A stretch of DNA of 64,000 bases from Dendrobium chrysotoxum (Eukaryota > Streptophyta > Magnoliopsida > Asparagales > Orchidaceae), in assembly GCA_019925795.1 (NCBI GenBank), contig CM034300.1, forward strand, positions 30,491,591 through 30,555,590, in the 5' to 3' direction. Below, piece by piece: positions 32,469-42,299 of this stretch. Under the pieces are notes generated by a model. It did no database searches and had not been told where the DNA came from. It saw only the letters and a program-made list of their open reading frames with translations. How positions within the stretch are numbered: position 1 is the stretch's first letter; each line of letters begins with the position of its first letter. The translations under genes and the position numbers were made by a program.

Positions 32469-33508
32469 CTCTTCAGCTTTAATCTCAGAGGAGTCGGATG
32501 CAGAACCTGCCCAGAATGCCTTTTGAATCTGCTTCTTATCCTTCCTAAACTTGGGTTTCTCCTCACCCTTCTCTTTGCTTGGGTGAGCTTTAAGTGTAGG
32601 ACAATTAGCCTTAATGTGTCCAGGATTCCTTCATTCAAAACAAACAATATCAAATGAACCTTTAAAATTTTTACTGGACTTACCCTTGTTCCACTTCTAA
32701 AAGTGCTTATGTTTCTTCCTTAGAAAGCTTTTGAATTGCATAGTGATTAAGGCAACATCATCGCTATCAGACCCGGAAGAATCAATGTCAGTATCGTTGG
32801 CCTTCAGCACCATAATTTTCACCTTCTTCTTCTCACCTGCATCAAGCTGTCTTTGGTTCACCCCTTGCTCGTAAGAAATGAGTGACCCAAGTAAGTTATT
32901 AATAGAATAATTGTTCAAATCTTTTGATTCAGTAATTGCAGTTATCTTAGCATCAAATGAAGAAGGCAAACATCTCAAAATCTTGTTCACTTTTTCATAG
33001 TTTGTAGGTTCTCTTCCTAAAGCATGCAAATAAGTGACAATTTGAGTGAACCTCGCATACATTTCAGAAATAGATTCAGTAGGTTTCATGCAAAAAAGTT
33101 CATAGTCATAAAGCAATATGTTTAACCTAGACTGTTTGACTTCAGTTGTACCTTTATAAGTGATGCACAATCTATCCCAAATTTCTTTACCAGTTGTATA
33201 AGTAGAAACACGCATATAATCCTCAGATTTTAAGGCACAGAAAAAATAGTTTAAACATTTGGAATTCAGTTGGCCTAAGTCACGATCATCAAAAGTCCAT
33301 TCATTGAAAGGCAGATTAGTTTTGACATTGTTAACCATTCTAAAAGGTGGGTCATAGCCATCTTTAACAAGCATCCACGTGCGATAATTTATAGATTGAA
33401 GAAAAGTGGACATGCGAGTTTTCCAAAAATCAAAAGGTATGTTATCAAACAATGGCGGTCGTGTAATTGAATAACCTTCAGCAGTACTGCGATTCCAAAG
33501 ATAGCCAT
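32469..33508 (-). pseudogene. copia-2 gag
   Basis: The true ATG is at 33508-33506, as in copia-1. One base is missing near 33494 (GGAATCG against GGTAATCG), so the ATG frame leaves gag after a few codons. From there the gag frame is open down to 32697: FWKTRMSTFLQSINYRTW, KEIWDRL, LPSSFDAKITAITESKDL, and an acidic Ser/Asp stretch. The first zinc knuckle, near 32640, has TGA in place of the second Cys codon (CFE*RNPGHIKANC). The upstream in-frame extension to 33515 is an artefact of the shift. Confidence 0.9.
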
Positions 33509-33549
33509 GGATCAAATTTAAAAGTATTTAAACTTAATTTTTGAATCCC

Positions 33550-33561
33550 GCTCAGATACCA
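33550..33561 (-). other. copia-2 primer-binding site (tRNA-iMet, one mismatch)
   Basis: The minus strand reads TGGTATCTGAGC, differing from the canonical TGGTATCAGAGC at one position. It is two bases from the LTR start at 33564, as in copia-1. Confidence 0.92.
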
Positions 33562-33563
33562 CT

Positions 33564-35328
33564 TGAAAGTTTGATAGGGATGTTAAGCCCAAATGAACTA
33601 GTCCCGAGGCTAACCAAGAGGGGGGTGAATTGGTCATTTTAAAAATTTCGTGAGCAACAGGAAAGTTCTTTTCGATAATTTGCAGCGAAAATAAGTAAAC
33701 ACAGAAATGAAAAGATCAACCACAGATTTCACCCAAGAAGATAATAACAGAAAAGTAAAGTACAGAAAATAATCAGAAAGAGAACACCAGATTTTATAGT
33801 GGTTCGGTCAACTTGACCTACGTCCACTCCCCGGAGCCTCCCCTCCGGGTATTACAATAACACAAAAGTGACTCTGCTTGTGCTCCCACAGTAAGGTGGA
33901 GAAGCCTGTACAAAACTCCTTTCCACCAACCCGGTGAGGTAGAGAACCTGAACTCCTTTCGCTTCCTCCTGAAGCAGGCAGAGAACCTGGGCTCCTTTCA
34001 CTTCCTCCTGAAGCAGGCAGAGAACCTGAACTCCTTTCTCTTCCTCCTAAAGCGGGCAGAGAGCCCGGATCTTCTTGCGAACGATACTCCCATAGAAAAC
34101 ACCGACAAGACTAGAGACGATGAACGAAGAAGATGACTCTGATCCTTGCTTGGAGCAACCTTCATGAATCCCTCACAAACTCCCCCTCATAAGATCCTCT
34201 CTCTCTCTCTCTCCCAAGCTCTCTCTCTCAAGGTTTCTCTGGAAGGAAAAGTGGCAAAAAGATTTTTCTTGTTGGAAGCAAAACATCTTTTAAAGGAGGG
34301 CTAAAAAATTGCCCTAAATCTCAACTAGTCGGCAAGGATCGCCCAGGACGATCTGGCGATCATCCTGTATTATCAGTTCAAAAACACACAAAATCGTCCT
34401 GAAAATTGCTCTAGACGTACATGTTAAACATGCTGGACGATCACAAAATGACTTGATCATTCAATAAGATATCTCTATCATCTGGTATGAATAGTTTAAA
34501 TCCACACAAAATCGCTCTGAGCACCGCTCTGGACGTACAGGTGAAATATGCAGGACGATCTCAAAATGACTTGATCATCTGGGATGATATGGGTATCGTT
34601 TGGGATGATATGGGTATCATCCCATGTGATTAGTTCAAAAGAAAGAATATCATCTAGCACACAGCTCTGGACGTACAGGTCATAGGCACTAGACGGTCAA
34701 GATTTTTAACACATCGTCCCGTACGATCCTGTGATCGTCTCGGATGATATGATTGTATCAATCAGACCTTAATTACTTTCCTTAATCACCAGACTAATTT
34801 AGGCATGATTGTAATGGATCATCCAGGATGATACACGTATCATCCAGGATGATCAGACCAAATCACCAAAAATAAAAACTTACATAACTTGATCTAGCGG
34901 CTGAGAATTTTTGATTTAAGCCTATCATCATCTACGATATTAATATCATCTAGGATGATCAGCGTAATCAAACCGACTTAACATGATCATCTAAATTAGG
35001 GTTTCTATTTTCACTGGATCATCCAGGATGATGTTAATGTCATCCAGAATGATCTGAACAAAAAATGAACAGAAACTCTAATTCACTCAAGCTCTCCCTC
35101 TAAGTGTGTGTATGCAAGGTTACTTAGCTAGGGGATCAGTTACATAGCATTTGACTCAATAAAGATGAAAATAGTACATTGGACCAAAATTTCAAAACAG
35201 ACTGACTCGATCTTGGACTGGCTTGAACTTGCAATTGATCCTGCGAACCTGAAAGATTAAACAGTCAACCGGAGACATAAATGTTTTCTATCATCAAATT
35301 CATAACCTTTAAAATCAGATTTGCAACA
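33564..35328 (-). repeat. LTR3: 5' LTR of copia-2 (1765 bp) with palindrome array
   Basis: TG at 33564 and CA at 35328 (ending TTTGCAACA, like LTR1 and LTR4). It holds the TTTATAGTGGTTCGG block near 33793, three 39-bp units at about 33953-34072, and CT runs at about 34197-34230. From about 34330 to 35050 there is a series of near-palindromes. Perfect ATCATCCAGGATGAT copies are at 34818-34832, 34839-34853 and 35018-35032, and GATCGCCCAGGACGATC is at 34337-34353. In element orientation this array is in U3, upstream of the transcription start. Confidence 0.95.
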
Positions 35329-35997
35329 TCTTTGTGGTGGCTTTTCCAATATTACTTTAATTTTACTGGGATTATTTTTTAATTCAATTGTGTCTTACCA
35401 TAAAATTGAGAAATTTTCTCGAAATAACACCAAAGGCATACTTCAAAGGGTTCATTTTAAGATTATGATGTCATGATCTTTCAAAAATAATTCTTAGGTC
35501 ATTTAAATGGTCTTCCTTTTATAATTTTTAATGACTAAAAGATCAGTATAACACTCCTCAAGTTAGTGGATATGTTTGTCAAAAATTCTCATCACTATCT
35601 ACTGGTATGCTACCCAAGCATTCTTTAGTCCAAAGGGCATAACCTTGTAATTAGATATTATTATTTGTGTTATAAATGCTATTTATTTTTCATCTTCAAG
35701 ATCCATTTTAACTTAATTGTACCCAATATGAGTTGTCCGTAAAGGATAATATTATAGGTGAAGAAGTAATTTTTATCATGAGTTATGGTATGGGCAAAGG
35801 GAATTCATTTTTTGGACTTATTTTATTTTGATCTTTATAATCAATGCTAACACGAATCTAACCACTTTTCTTTCTAACTAGAATAATGCTGGCTAATCAA
35901 GTTGGAAATTTGTCTTTCTACATGAAACCAGGTTTAATTAATTTATCAATATCAATAATAACTTATTATTCACTATAAAGTCCATTCTCTATATACA
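35329..35997 (-). pseudogene. Tat-1 reverse transcriptase, degenerate
   Basis: Minus-strand translation with many stops gives KLIKPGFM, FPT*LASIILVRKKSG, RVSIDYKDQNK, FPLPIP*LMI, YKVMPFGLKNAW and, next to copia-2, KVILEKPPQ. These are the fingers and palm of a Tat-lineage RT. The YVDD region is decayed beyond reading. It begins abruptly at the truncated Athila LTR (35998) and ends at the copia-2 LTR, continuing at 9002. Confidence 0.88.
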
Positions 35998-37361
35998 TAG
36001 CACCATAGTGCCAATTTCCAGCATCACCAAGCTGAGGGGTGTGCCACGTGGATGCTACATCACTCAACTATCAGCAATATTACAGTACTACATTTATAAA
36101 CCACTAGGAAATGATCTACAAGTGAAGTGACGCATCAATTCATTGAACAACAAGTTCACATTAGCAAACACCATAGAGGAGGAAACTATTCAGCACTGCA
36201 GTGTTAGTTCATTTTGTGGGCACTATGGTATACGTGTCTAGAGCACCACGGTGCTAGAGTCTATTTTTTGTATTTTTCTATAAATAGTCAATTTATAATA
36301 TTAGTAAGAGAGTTCAGTCACTTAGTTAATTTTAATCTTCATAGTGCTTCACTATAATTTTCTTAGGAGTGATAATAAAAGGAATTCAGGGAGCATTAGA
36401 TCAACTTCATAAGAGTGTTTGGTCAATATTTATGAAAGCCATTCTATAAGTTCAAGGAAGAGTATAGAGGAGATCGTTAAACCCATCCATTGATATCTTT
36501 TCTTTTGTTCTTTCTTTCTTTTGTGCAATAAAATTAATATGAGTTTACTTCACTTGTTCTTTATGTCTGGTTAAATTCTCTAGTTTTGGATTTATGGTGT
36601 AAATGGAATGTGGAGTACTAATAAATTCTTTTCATTAATAATTTAATAATGTATTTAATATACATGTCTTTATTTAATACACATAGTAGCCATATGTGTA
36701 GTTAATATCAGGTGTAATGTCGATCTTAGGAATAACAAATCAAGCACAACTAAGTTCATTAGATTGATATGATACAAGTATAGGCATAATGCTTGACATA
36801 TACAAAATTTATAGGGATGAATTATAACGAGGGGGTTTTAATAATACATGCTTTACTTACTCTTCTAAGATTTTCATAGAGTGATAAACTATAGGAGTTT
36901 AGAGTGGTATTGAGGTTGAAAGGTTTAATCTATCATTTGTCTCTTTATGCTCAATTCAGTGGTCGGTGATGCATATGCTCTGAATAGCATCAATATAATA
37001 TAGAATCATTAGGAAACATATTGTATTTACATTCCATAAATCCAAAATATTTTATCCAAAAAGTATTTCATTTAATTTTTTTATTTTAAATTAAGTGATT
37101 GAATCTCCACCAAAACTTATCTTTATTGAGTAGGATAATTATTGTAATTGTAGTAGATAGTATTAGTATTTACAAGTAAACATTTTTCCTCGTGTGATCG
37201 ATACTCTACTCTATCACTAAATTACTTGATTCAACACATATACTTGTATATACTAAATGGGGTCTTTATAATATTTATATCAAAGAAAAAGTATTATTTA
37301 GGGATTGATAGAGCCCTAAATTATTTTTATAATTCCTTAGGTTACTCCACCGCCCCCATCA
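35998..37361 (+). repeat. Athila 5' LTR, 5'-truncated
   Basis: Matches 42557-43917 of the 3' LTR from GTGCCAATTTCCA onward and ends CA at 37360-37361, seven bases before the primer site. It contains palindromic sites such as AGCACCACGGTGCT (36242-36255) and a TATA box. Plus-strand frames within it are AT-rich chance frames. The first about 257 bp present in the 3' LTR are missing, lost together with neighbouring Tat-1 sequence. Confidence 0.88.
36279..36288 (+). promoter_or_regulatory. Putative TATA box of Athila LTR
   Basis: CTATAAATAG in the 5' LTR, downstream of the GCAC/GTGC palindromes. The aligned site in the 3' LTR (near 42840) reads TTAATAAATAG, so it has decayed there. Confidence 0.5.
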
Positions 37362-37367
37362 AGTTTT

Positions 37368-37385
37368 TGGCGACATTGTTAGGAA
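37368..37385 (+). other. Athila primer-binding site (tRNA-Asp-like, decayed)
   Basis: TGGCGACATTGTTAGGAA, preceded by AGTTTT directly after the LTR. Athila elements normally have TGGCGCCGTTGCCGGGGA, complementary to tRNA-Asp. The changes seen are mainly C-to-T or G-to-A. Confidence 0.8.
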
Positions 37386-37479
37386 GAATTTATTTTATTT
37401 GCAGAATTTACTATATTATTAAATCAATTACATAATTTGTCCTACAATATTATTTTATTGTTTCCTTTTATTTTATTGA

Positions 37480-38390
37480 TTGCATAATTATGGTTGCATG
37501 CTTAGAAGCTATAGAAAGGAACCATTACTAGATTTTGATTCAAAAATTGAGAGAACCCTTTCTAAAATTAGAACCACCAAACAGATTTTAAAAATGGTTG
37601 ACTCTGTTCAAGACTTAGATCATTCTAGACCTCTTAGGAATTTTATAAATCCTATAGTAGATGAAATTAATCAGAGCATAAATAGACCTGTCATCCAAGC
37701 TAATAACTTTGAATTAAAACCTACAATCATTTAGAAGGTATATAATTCTCAGTTTGGGGGAACTCACATTGAAGATCAACTTATATTTAGCAGATTTCTT
37801 AGAAATTTATACAACATTTAAGTACAATGGTGTTAGTGATGATTCCATTAGACTTAGGTTGTTCCCATTTTCTCTAAGAGACAAGGAAAGAACGTTGTTA
37901 AATTTTTTACCCCCATGCACTATTACCATAAGGAATGAGTTAGCCCATAAATTTATAGGAAACTATTTCACACCTTCTAAGACTGCCAAACTTAGAAATG
38001 ATATTACTTCTTTTACTTAGTTAAAAGGAGAATCTATTTGTGAGAGTTGGGAGAGATTCAAGGAGATTCTTAGAAAGTTCCCTCACCATTCCAAACTTGA
38101 TTTGTTGATAATTCAAACATTTTATAATGGATTGGTAGGATCCCTTAGAGCCATAATTGATGTTGTAGCTAGAGGTTCTTTAGTGTCAAAGCCTTTTCAG
38201 GATGCTTATGAAATAATTAAGGAAATGGCAATAAATAATTTTTAGTTTCCTGTTGATAGGGTGAATCTTAAGAGAGTGGTAGGAGTCTATGAAAATAATT
38301 ATTTTTTCCATTTTGACTGTACATGTTGTAGCAATATAAAAAAAGTTGAGTACTTTAAGCTTAAATTTTGATTCATCTTTACATTTGAAA
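37480..38390 (+). pseudogene. Athila gag, N-terminal and central part
   Basis: Frames at 37480-37734 and 37754-38020 hold the Athila gag core: ADFLEIYTTFKYNGVSDD, IRLRLFPFSLRDKERT and AKLRNDITSFT. It continues across a stop with ESWERFKEILRKFPHH, IQTFYNGL and KEMAINN near 38225. The N-terminus has RPLRNFINPIVDEINQSI. Several stops and a shift rule out expression. A LINE insertion at 38405 interrupts the zinc-knuckle region (FDCTCC). Confidence 0.88.
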
Positions 38391-38405
38391 GATAAAAGCA
38401 CAATG

Positions 38406-39844
38406 ATTGATATAAGGAAAGTTATCATGGATGGGTGGAATAACCTCAAGGGAGTACTAAGATGGAGCATAGCTTCCCGCTCTATGATTGATATAAGGAA
38501 AGATGTTTGGATCCTTGATAAGAGCCTAGATAAATGTCCAACTTTTGTTACCAATTGGTAGGAGGAGCCTTCTACTCTCAATAATCTTATTTCAAATGGA
38601 GCTTGGGACGTTCCCAAACTTTCCCAACTCTTTGGGAAAGATCTGGTCAATTTGATCACCCATGTTAAAGTATTGCAAAACTTGGAGGAAGATAAGTTGA
38701 ATCTCAAATCAATGCTTTCAGGCAAAACTATCCCAGCTCTTTGTTCCGTAAGGAATTTCCATTTTTTTACGTAGGATGAAGTAGACAACTGGTTCTTCAA
38801 GATAAAGATCAACCCTCGAGTAGAACTTTTTATTTGGAGACTTCATATGAATGCTATTCCTACCAACGATTTCCTATTTCAAAGAAGGTAGTCTTGCAAT
38901 AATCTATGTCCTTATTGCTGCCTTGGAGTGGAAAATATTGACCATTGTACTGCTACTTGCCTGAATTTAAAACTGATAATTCAAGTGTTGAAATCTTTGG
39001 GATTCCTACTTCCAGAATTCATTTCCTTCGCTGATTGCATGAAAAGACTAAAGGTAATCTCTGTCAACAACCAATTCCTGGTGCAAATATATTTTGTTTT
39101 GGTTTACCATTCGTGGAATACTATAAATTCCATCAAGCATGGCAGAGAAAAGGAATCTGCAACTGTTACTGCTTCTAAAATCATAAGTTACATGGCTACC
39201 TTGCACAAGGAAAAGATCATCTTGTACAACTTGGGCAACTGGGATACTAATCAGCCACATAGGCTGTCTAAATTTTGGCATCCCCATCCACCCAATTGGT
39301 TGAAGATCAATATTGATGGCTCCCTTAGGAACTCTTATAAAGCTGTTGTAGGGGTAGTAATTCGAGATTGGAAAGGGAGGTTTTTCATGGCATTTGGTTG
39401 TGTATATGTTCATTAGGATATTGCTCACGTCGAGCTATTAGCTTTTAAATCTTTGAGGAGTTCTTTACAGGATTGGATGCTTGAAGCTTATGGCATCATC
39501 ATTGAAGGGGATAATCTCAATGTCATCAAATTTCTCCACCATTTGTACAGCAATCTAAATAAGAATTTGAAAGAGCTAGCTAGTGAAGATCTTTTAATCA
39601 TGAAGGAATTTAATAAGATTTTATTCAATTATGTGAATAGGAATTGTAACAAGTTAGCTAATTATTATGCTAACTTAGCTTGTGAGTATGATTTCTTTTG
39701 GGAAAATATTAGTGATAATAATATTCCTCCTTTCTTTGTTCTTTTGTTAAAGGAGGAATGTGATAGATTGCCTTTGTTATAGTAGCTTGTAACTAGGGCT
39801 CTTTTTCCATTTTAATGCTATTGGCATTTCTTCAAAAAAAAAGA
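38406..39844 (+). mobile_element. LINE-d: 5'-truncated L1-type LINE with RNase H, inserted in Athila gag
   Basis: Flanked by a near-perfect 15-bp duplication (GATAAAAGCACAATG at 38391-38405; GATAAAAGCATAATG at 39845-39859) and ending in an A run. The coding remnants are the region after RT (RKDVWILDKSLDKCPTFV, VELFIWRLHMNAIPTNDFL), then a 3' RNase H: NWLKINIDGS, VVGVVIRDWKGRF, IIIEGDNLNVIKFL and NKLANYYANLA. Only a few stops interrupt it. At its 5' edge ATTGATATAAGGAAAG is repeated from about 80 bp further in. Confidence 0.92.
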
Positions 39845-39859
39845 GATAAAAGCATAATG

Positions 39860-40364
39860 GAAGAGAATGATATCCAAGGGATTGAAATTAAAATTTTGAT
39901 TGAAAGAAAAAATAATCCCTATTTAAATACATATAATCCAGGTTGGATGAATCACCCCAATTTTAGTTTGTCAAATGATAATGGTGGAAATTAATGGATT
40001 CTTGTCAAAATAACAAAGGAGCAAATTAGAATAATCAAAATCAAGCTAATAATAATCCATAACCAGCTTATCCTCTGAGATTTAATCAAGAAAATCAGTT
40101 TGGACCTAGAAAAATACTACCAGAAGATGTTGTCATGCAATTGGGAACTCATTTACAAAACCAAGCACTTTAATTAAAAACTTGGAAACTCAATTAAGTC
40201 AACTTGAAATTTCTATTAGTAGTAAGCCCATAGGATCCTTACCTAGTAACAATGAAGTTAATCCAATGAGAAGGAAAGATATACCAATGGAACCTAATTG
40301 TAGATTAGCAATCATCCACCATAGCCAAATGAAAAATCTGGGTAATTCTGGCCAAAGACTATAA
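39860..40364 (+). pseudogene. Athila gag C-terminus
   Basis: Resumes after the LINE with NPGWMNHPNFSLSNDNG (near 39930) and, at 40182-40364, LETQLSQLEISISSKPIGSL followed by PSNNEVNP. This is the well-known Athila gag tail. Directly after it the sequence reads NSGQRL, normally found after integrase, so protease to integrase are deleted. Confidence 0.85.
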
Positions 40365-42299
40365 ACTTAACACTACTTGGGAGGCAACTCAACCTTAGGT
40401 CTAGTTAGTTATCCAGTCTGGCTGAAGACTATAAACTTAGCACTTTTAGGAGGGCAACCCTATCCTCTAGATTAGGTTTTGCGTAATTTTCTTTAAAACA
40501 AAATCTTGGAGAGAGAAGAAGGGAGCACTGCAGCACAATATCTTTGAATGGCATAATGCCCCAATGGGCCATAATGATTGAAATTTCAAAATTTTCATAC
40601 TTCCCTCCTGCTAAAATCTATAAAACCTATTAGGAGGAAGTTCACTTCTCATTCCTTACTTACCCTTTAGTGAAAATCATAGTGTCTTCTCTTAGAAATT
40701 CAAATCTAAGTGATGGGAAGGATCAAGAATAAACCCTCTTCTTCAAAAAATCAAAATGAAGATCATAAAAAAAATGAGGATGCCTTTTCAATTCGCCACA
40801 TGCAATGTTTGACTATTGTTAATAAGTTGCACGAATTTGCAAAAGGAGTTGCAAGAAGATAAGAAGAAATTTTAGGTGAATTGAGGAAGATGCATGATGG
40901 TAGAGTTTTCTTATATGAACTATTTTTGGGGCAAGATGCCATGCTATTTGATTATAAGAGAAATATTTCCCTGAAAAAATAAAAATTGGATGGAGTGTCC
41001 CTTATACTACCATTAGAATTTTTTTAATGGTGCTATTAGAATTCAATATTAGAAAACTTTACTAATTATCAAAGTCAACGGGTATAGATAGAAACCTTTT
41101 AGTTTAGAAGAGTGAAGAGTTCTAAAGAAAGTGTTTGCATATTTTATTCTATGGTATGTGTTTTATAAAGAAGGTAACAATGGGAGATATTTGAATGTAT
41201 TTTTTTAATTAAAAAATTTGGTTTGAAGAGCCATTGTTGAACTATGGGAGCCTTATGCACTATTTATGTTGTATCTATGTTTTGTTTAATGTTTTGTTAT
41301 GTATTATTTTATATTCAACATATGTTTGATGTGCCTTTTATACTTGTTATGAAAGCATGTGTTTGTATTGTTTGTTTGTGTTTTTTTACATATATTTCCT
41401 TCATGCCTAAATTTTTGTTGTTCTCCAATTACTTTTATATTCTGATTATTTAATTAACCCTTATAAAAATGATAATTAAAAATTATGTAAAATTAGGACA
41501 ATAAAAGAACCTTAGATCTTAGTTTGAATGAACTTTATCTTTACTTCATAGGTTGGAAAAACTAATGCTTAACCCATTTAACCATTTAATCTATTATCCT
41601 TTTAAATATATAAGCTATACCTTTATAAAAGTAATTTTTAAAATTGTAAGATGAATAATTAGTATTAAAAATTAGATATGAGTAGATTAAAATTTGAAAT
41701 CATAGCTAACCTGAAGATGAAATTAGTAATCTCATCAAGTCCTTACAATAAAATTATTAATATTATATGAAGGTTTAAAGCAGAAGCTATTATTCAAAAT
41801 TATTAATTATGTACTCCATAAAAGAAGCACTATAAAATAGTTCTCAAAGAAAAGGAAAAAAAAGAATCAAAAGAAAAAGATGAGTAAATTCAAAATTTGA
41901 TATCAATGAAAGCTTAAGATTGGAAATACAATCTTATAAATAAACTAAAATGGATAAGAAAGGTGAGCTAATACAAGAGATGATGAATTAGTGAAAGTTT
42001 AATTTTAACTACCATCATATCTAATAATTAAAACTCAATTATTCACTTCAACAATTAAATCTATAACTTATAATTTCAAATTGGGTTGTAACTAAAATGA
42101 TTGATTAGTTTAACTATTAGTATTTTTCTAAACTAGAAGTTTAGCCTTATTCATTTTCACTAATTTTATACAGTGACGTATTATCGTATATTTTAGTAAT
42201 TTTAGATTATAACTTTTTATTTTGGTTAATCACTTAATCAGAATTACAAACTTTTATTTGCTTAAGGACAAGCAAGAGTTTAAGCTGGAGAGGATTTAA
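40365..42299 (+). other. Athila 3' internal non-coding region with polypurine tract
   Basis: AT-rich and without a supported gene. It contains two CTTGGGAGGCAACTC-like blocks near 40377 and 40447 and GAAGGGAGCACTGCAGCAC near 40523, which are usual for Athila 3' regions. An env-like ORF was not recognised. At 42257-42296 TTAAGGACAAGCAAGAG and CTGGAGAGGATT form the conserved Athila end with its purine-rich tract just before the 3' LTR at 42300. A 69-codon hydrophobic frame at 41244-41453 is probably chance. Confidence 0.75.

Larger units (their letters stand above)
29197..35328 (-). mobile_element. copia-2: Ty1/copia element, 5' part (3' part lost beyond Ogre insertion)
   Basis: Same family and gene order as copia-1, at high similarity by eye. 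5' LTR 33564-35328, primer site, gag, coiled coil, protease, integrase and RT run leftward to 29197, where Ogre sequence takes over inside RT at the point matching copia-1 base ~702. RNase H is missing. The only remnant beyond Ogre is the LTR2 fragment at 9003-9578. It is inserted in the Tat-1 RT/RNase H gene. Confidence 0.92.

Noticed and set aside
34337..35050. Palindromic repeat series considered as a CRISPR-like array
   Set aside because: Repeats are only about 15-17 bp, irregularly spaced and variable, in a plant retrotransposon LTR with no cas-like gene.
37226..37435. 69-codon plus-strand frame near the end of the Athila 5' LTR
   Set aside because: It crosses the LTR end and primer site, is AT-rich, and matches no protein I know.
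38186..38812. 208-codon minus-strand frame
   Set aside because: It is antisense to Athila gag and LINE-d and spans the insertion junction, so it is a shadow frame.
41244..41453. 69-codon hydrophobic frame that looks like a membrane protein
   Set aside because: T-rich sequence gives Phe/Leu/Ile/Val-rich frames by chance. It lies in the non-coding Athila 3' region and has no homologue I recognise.
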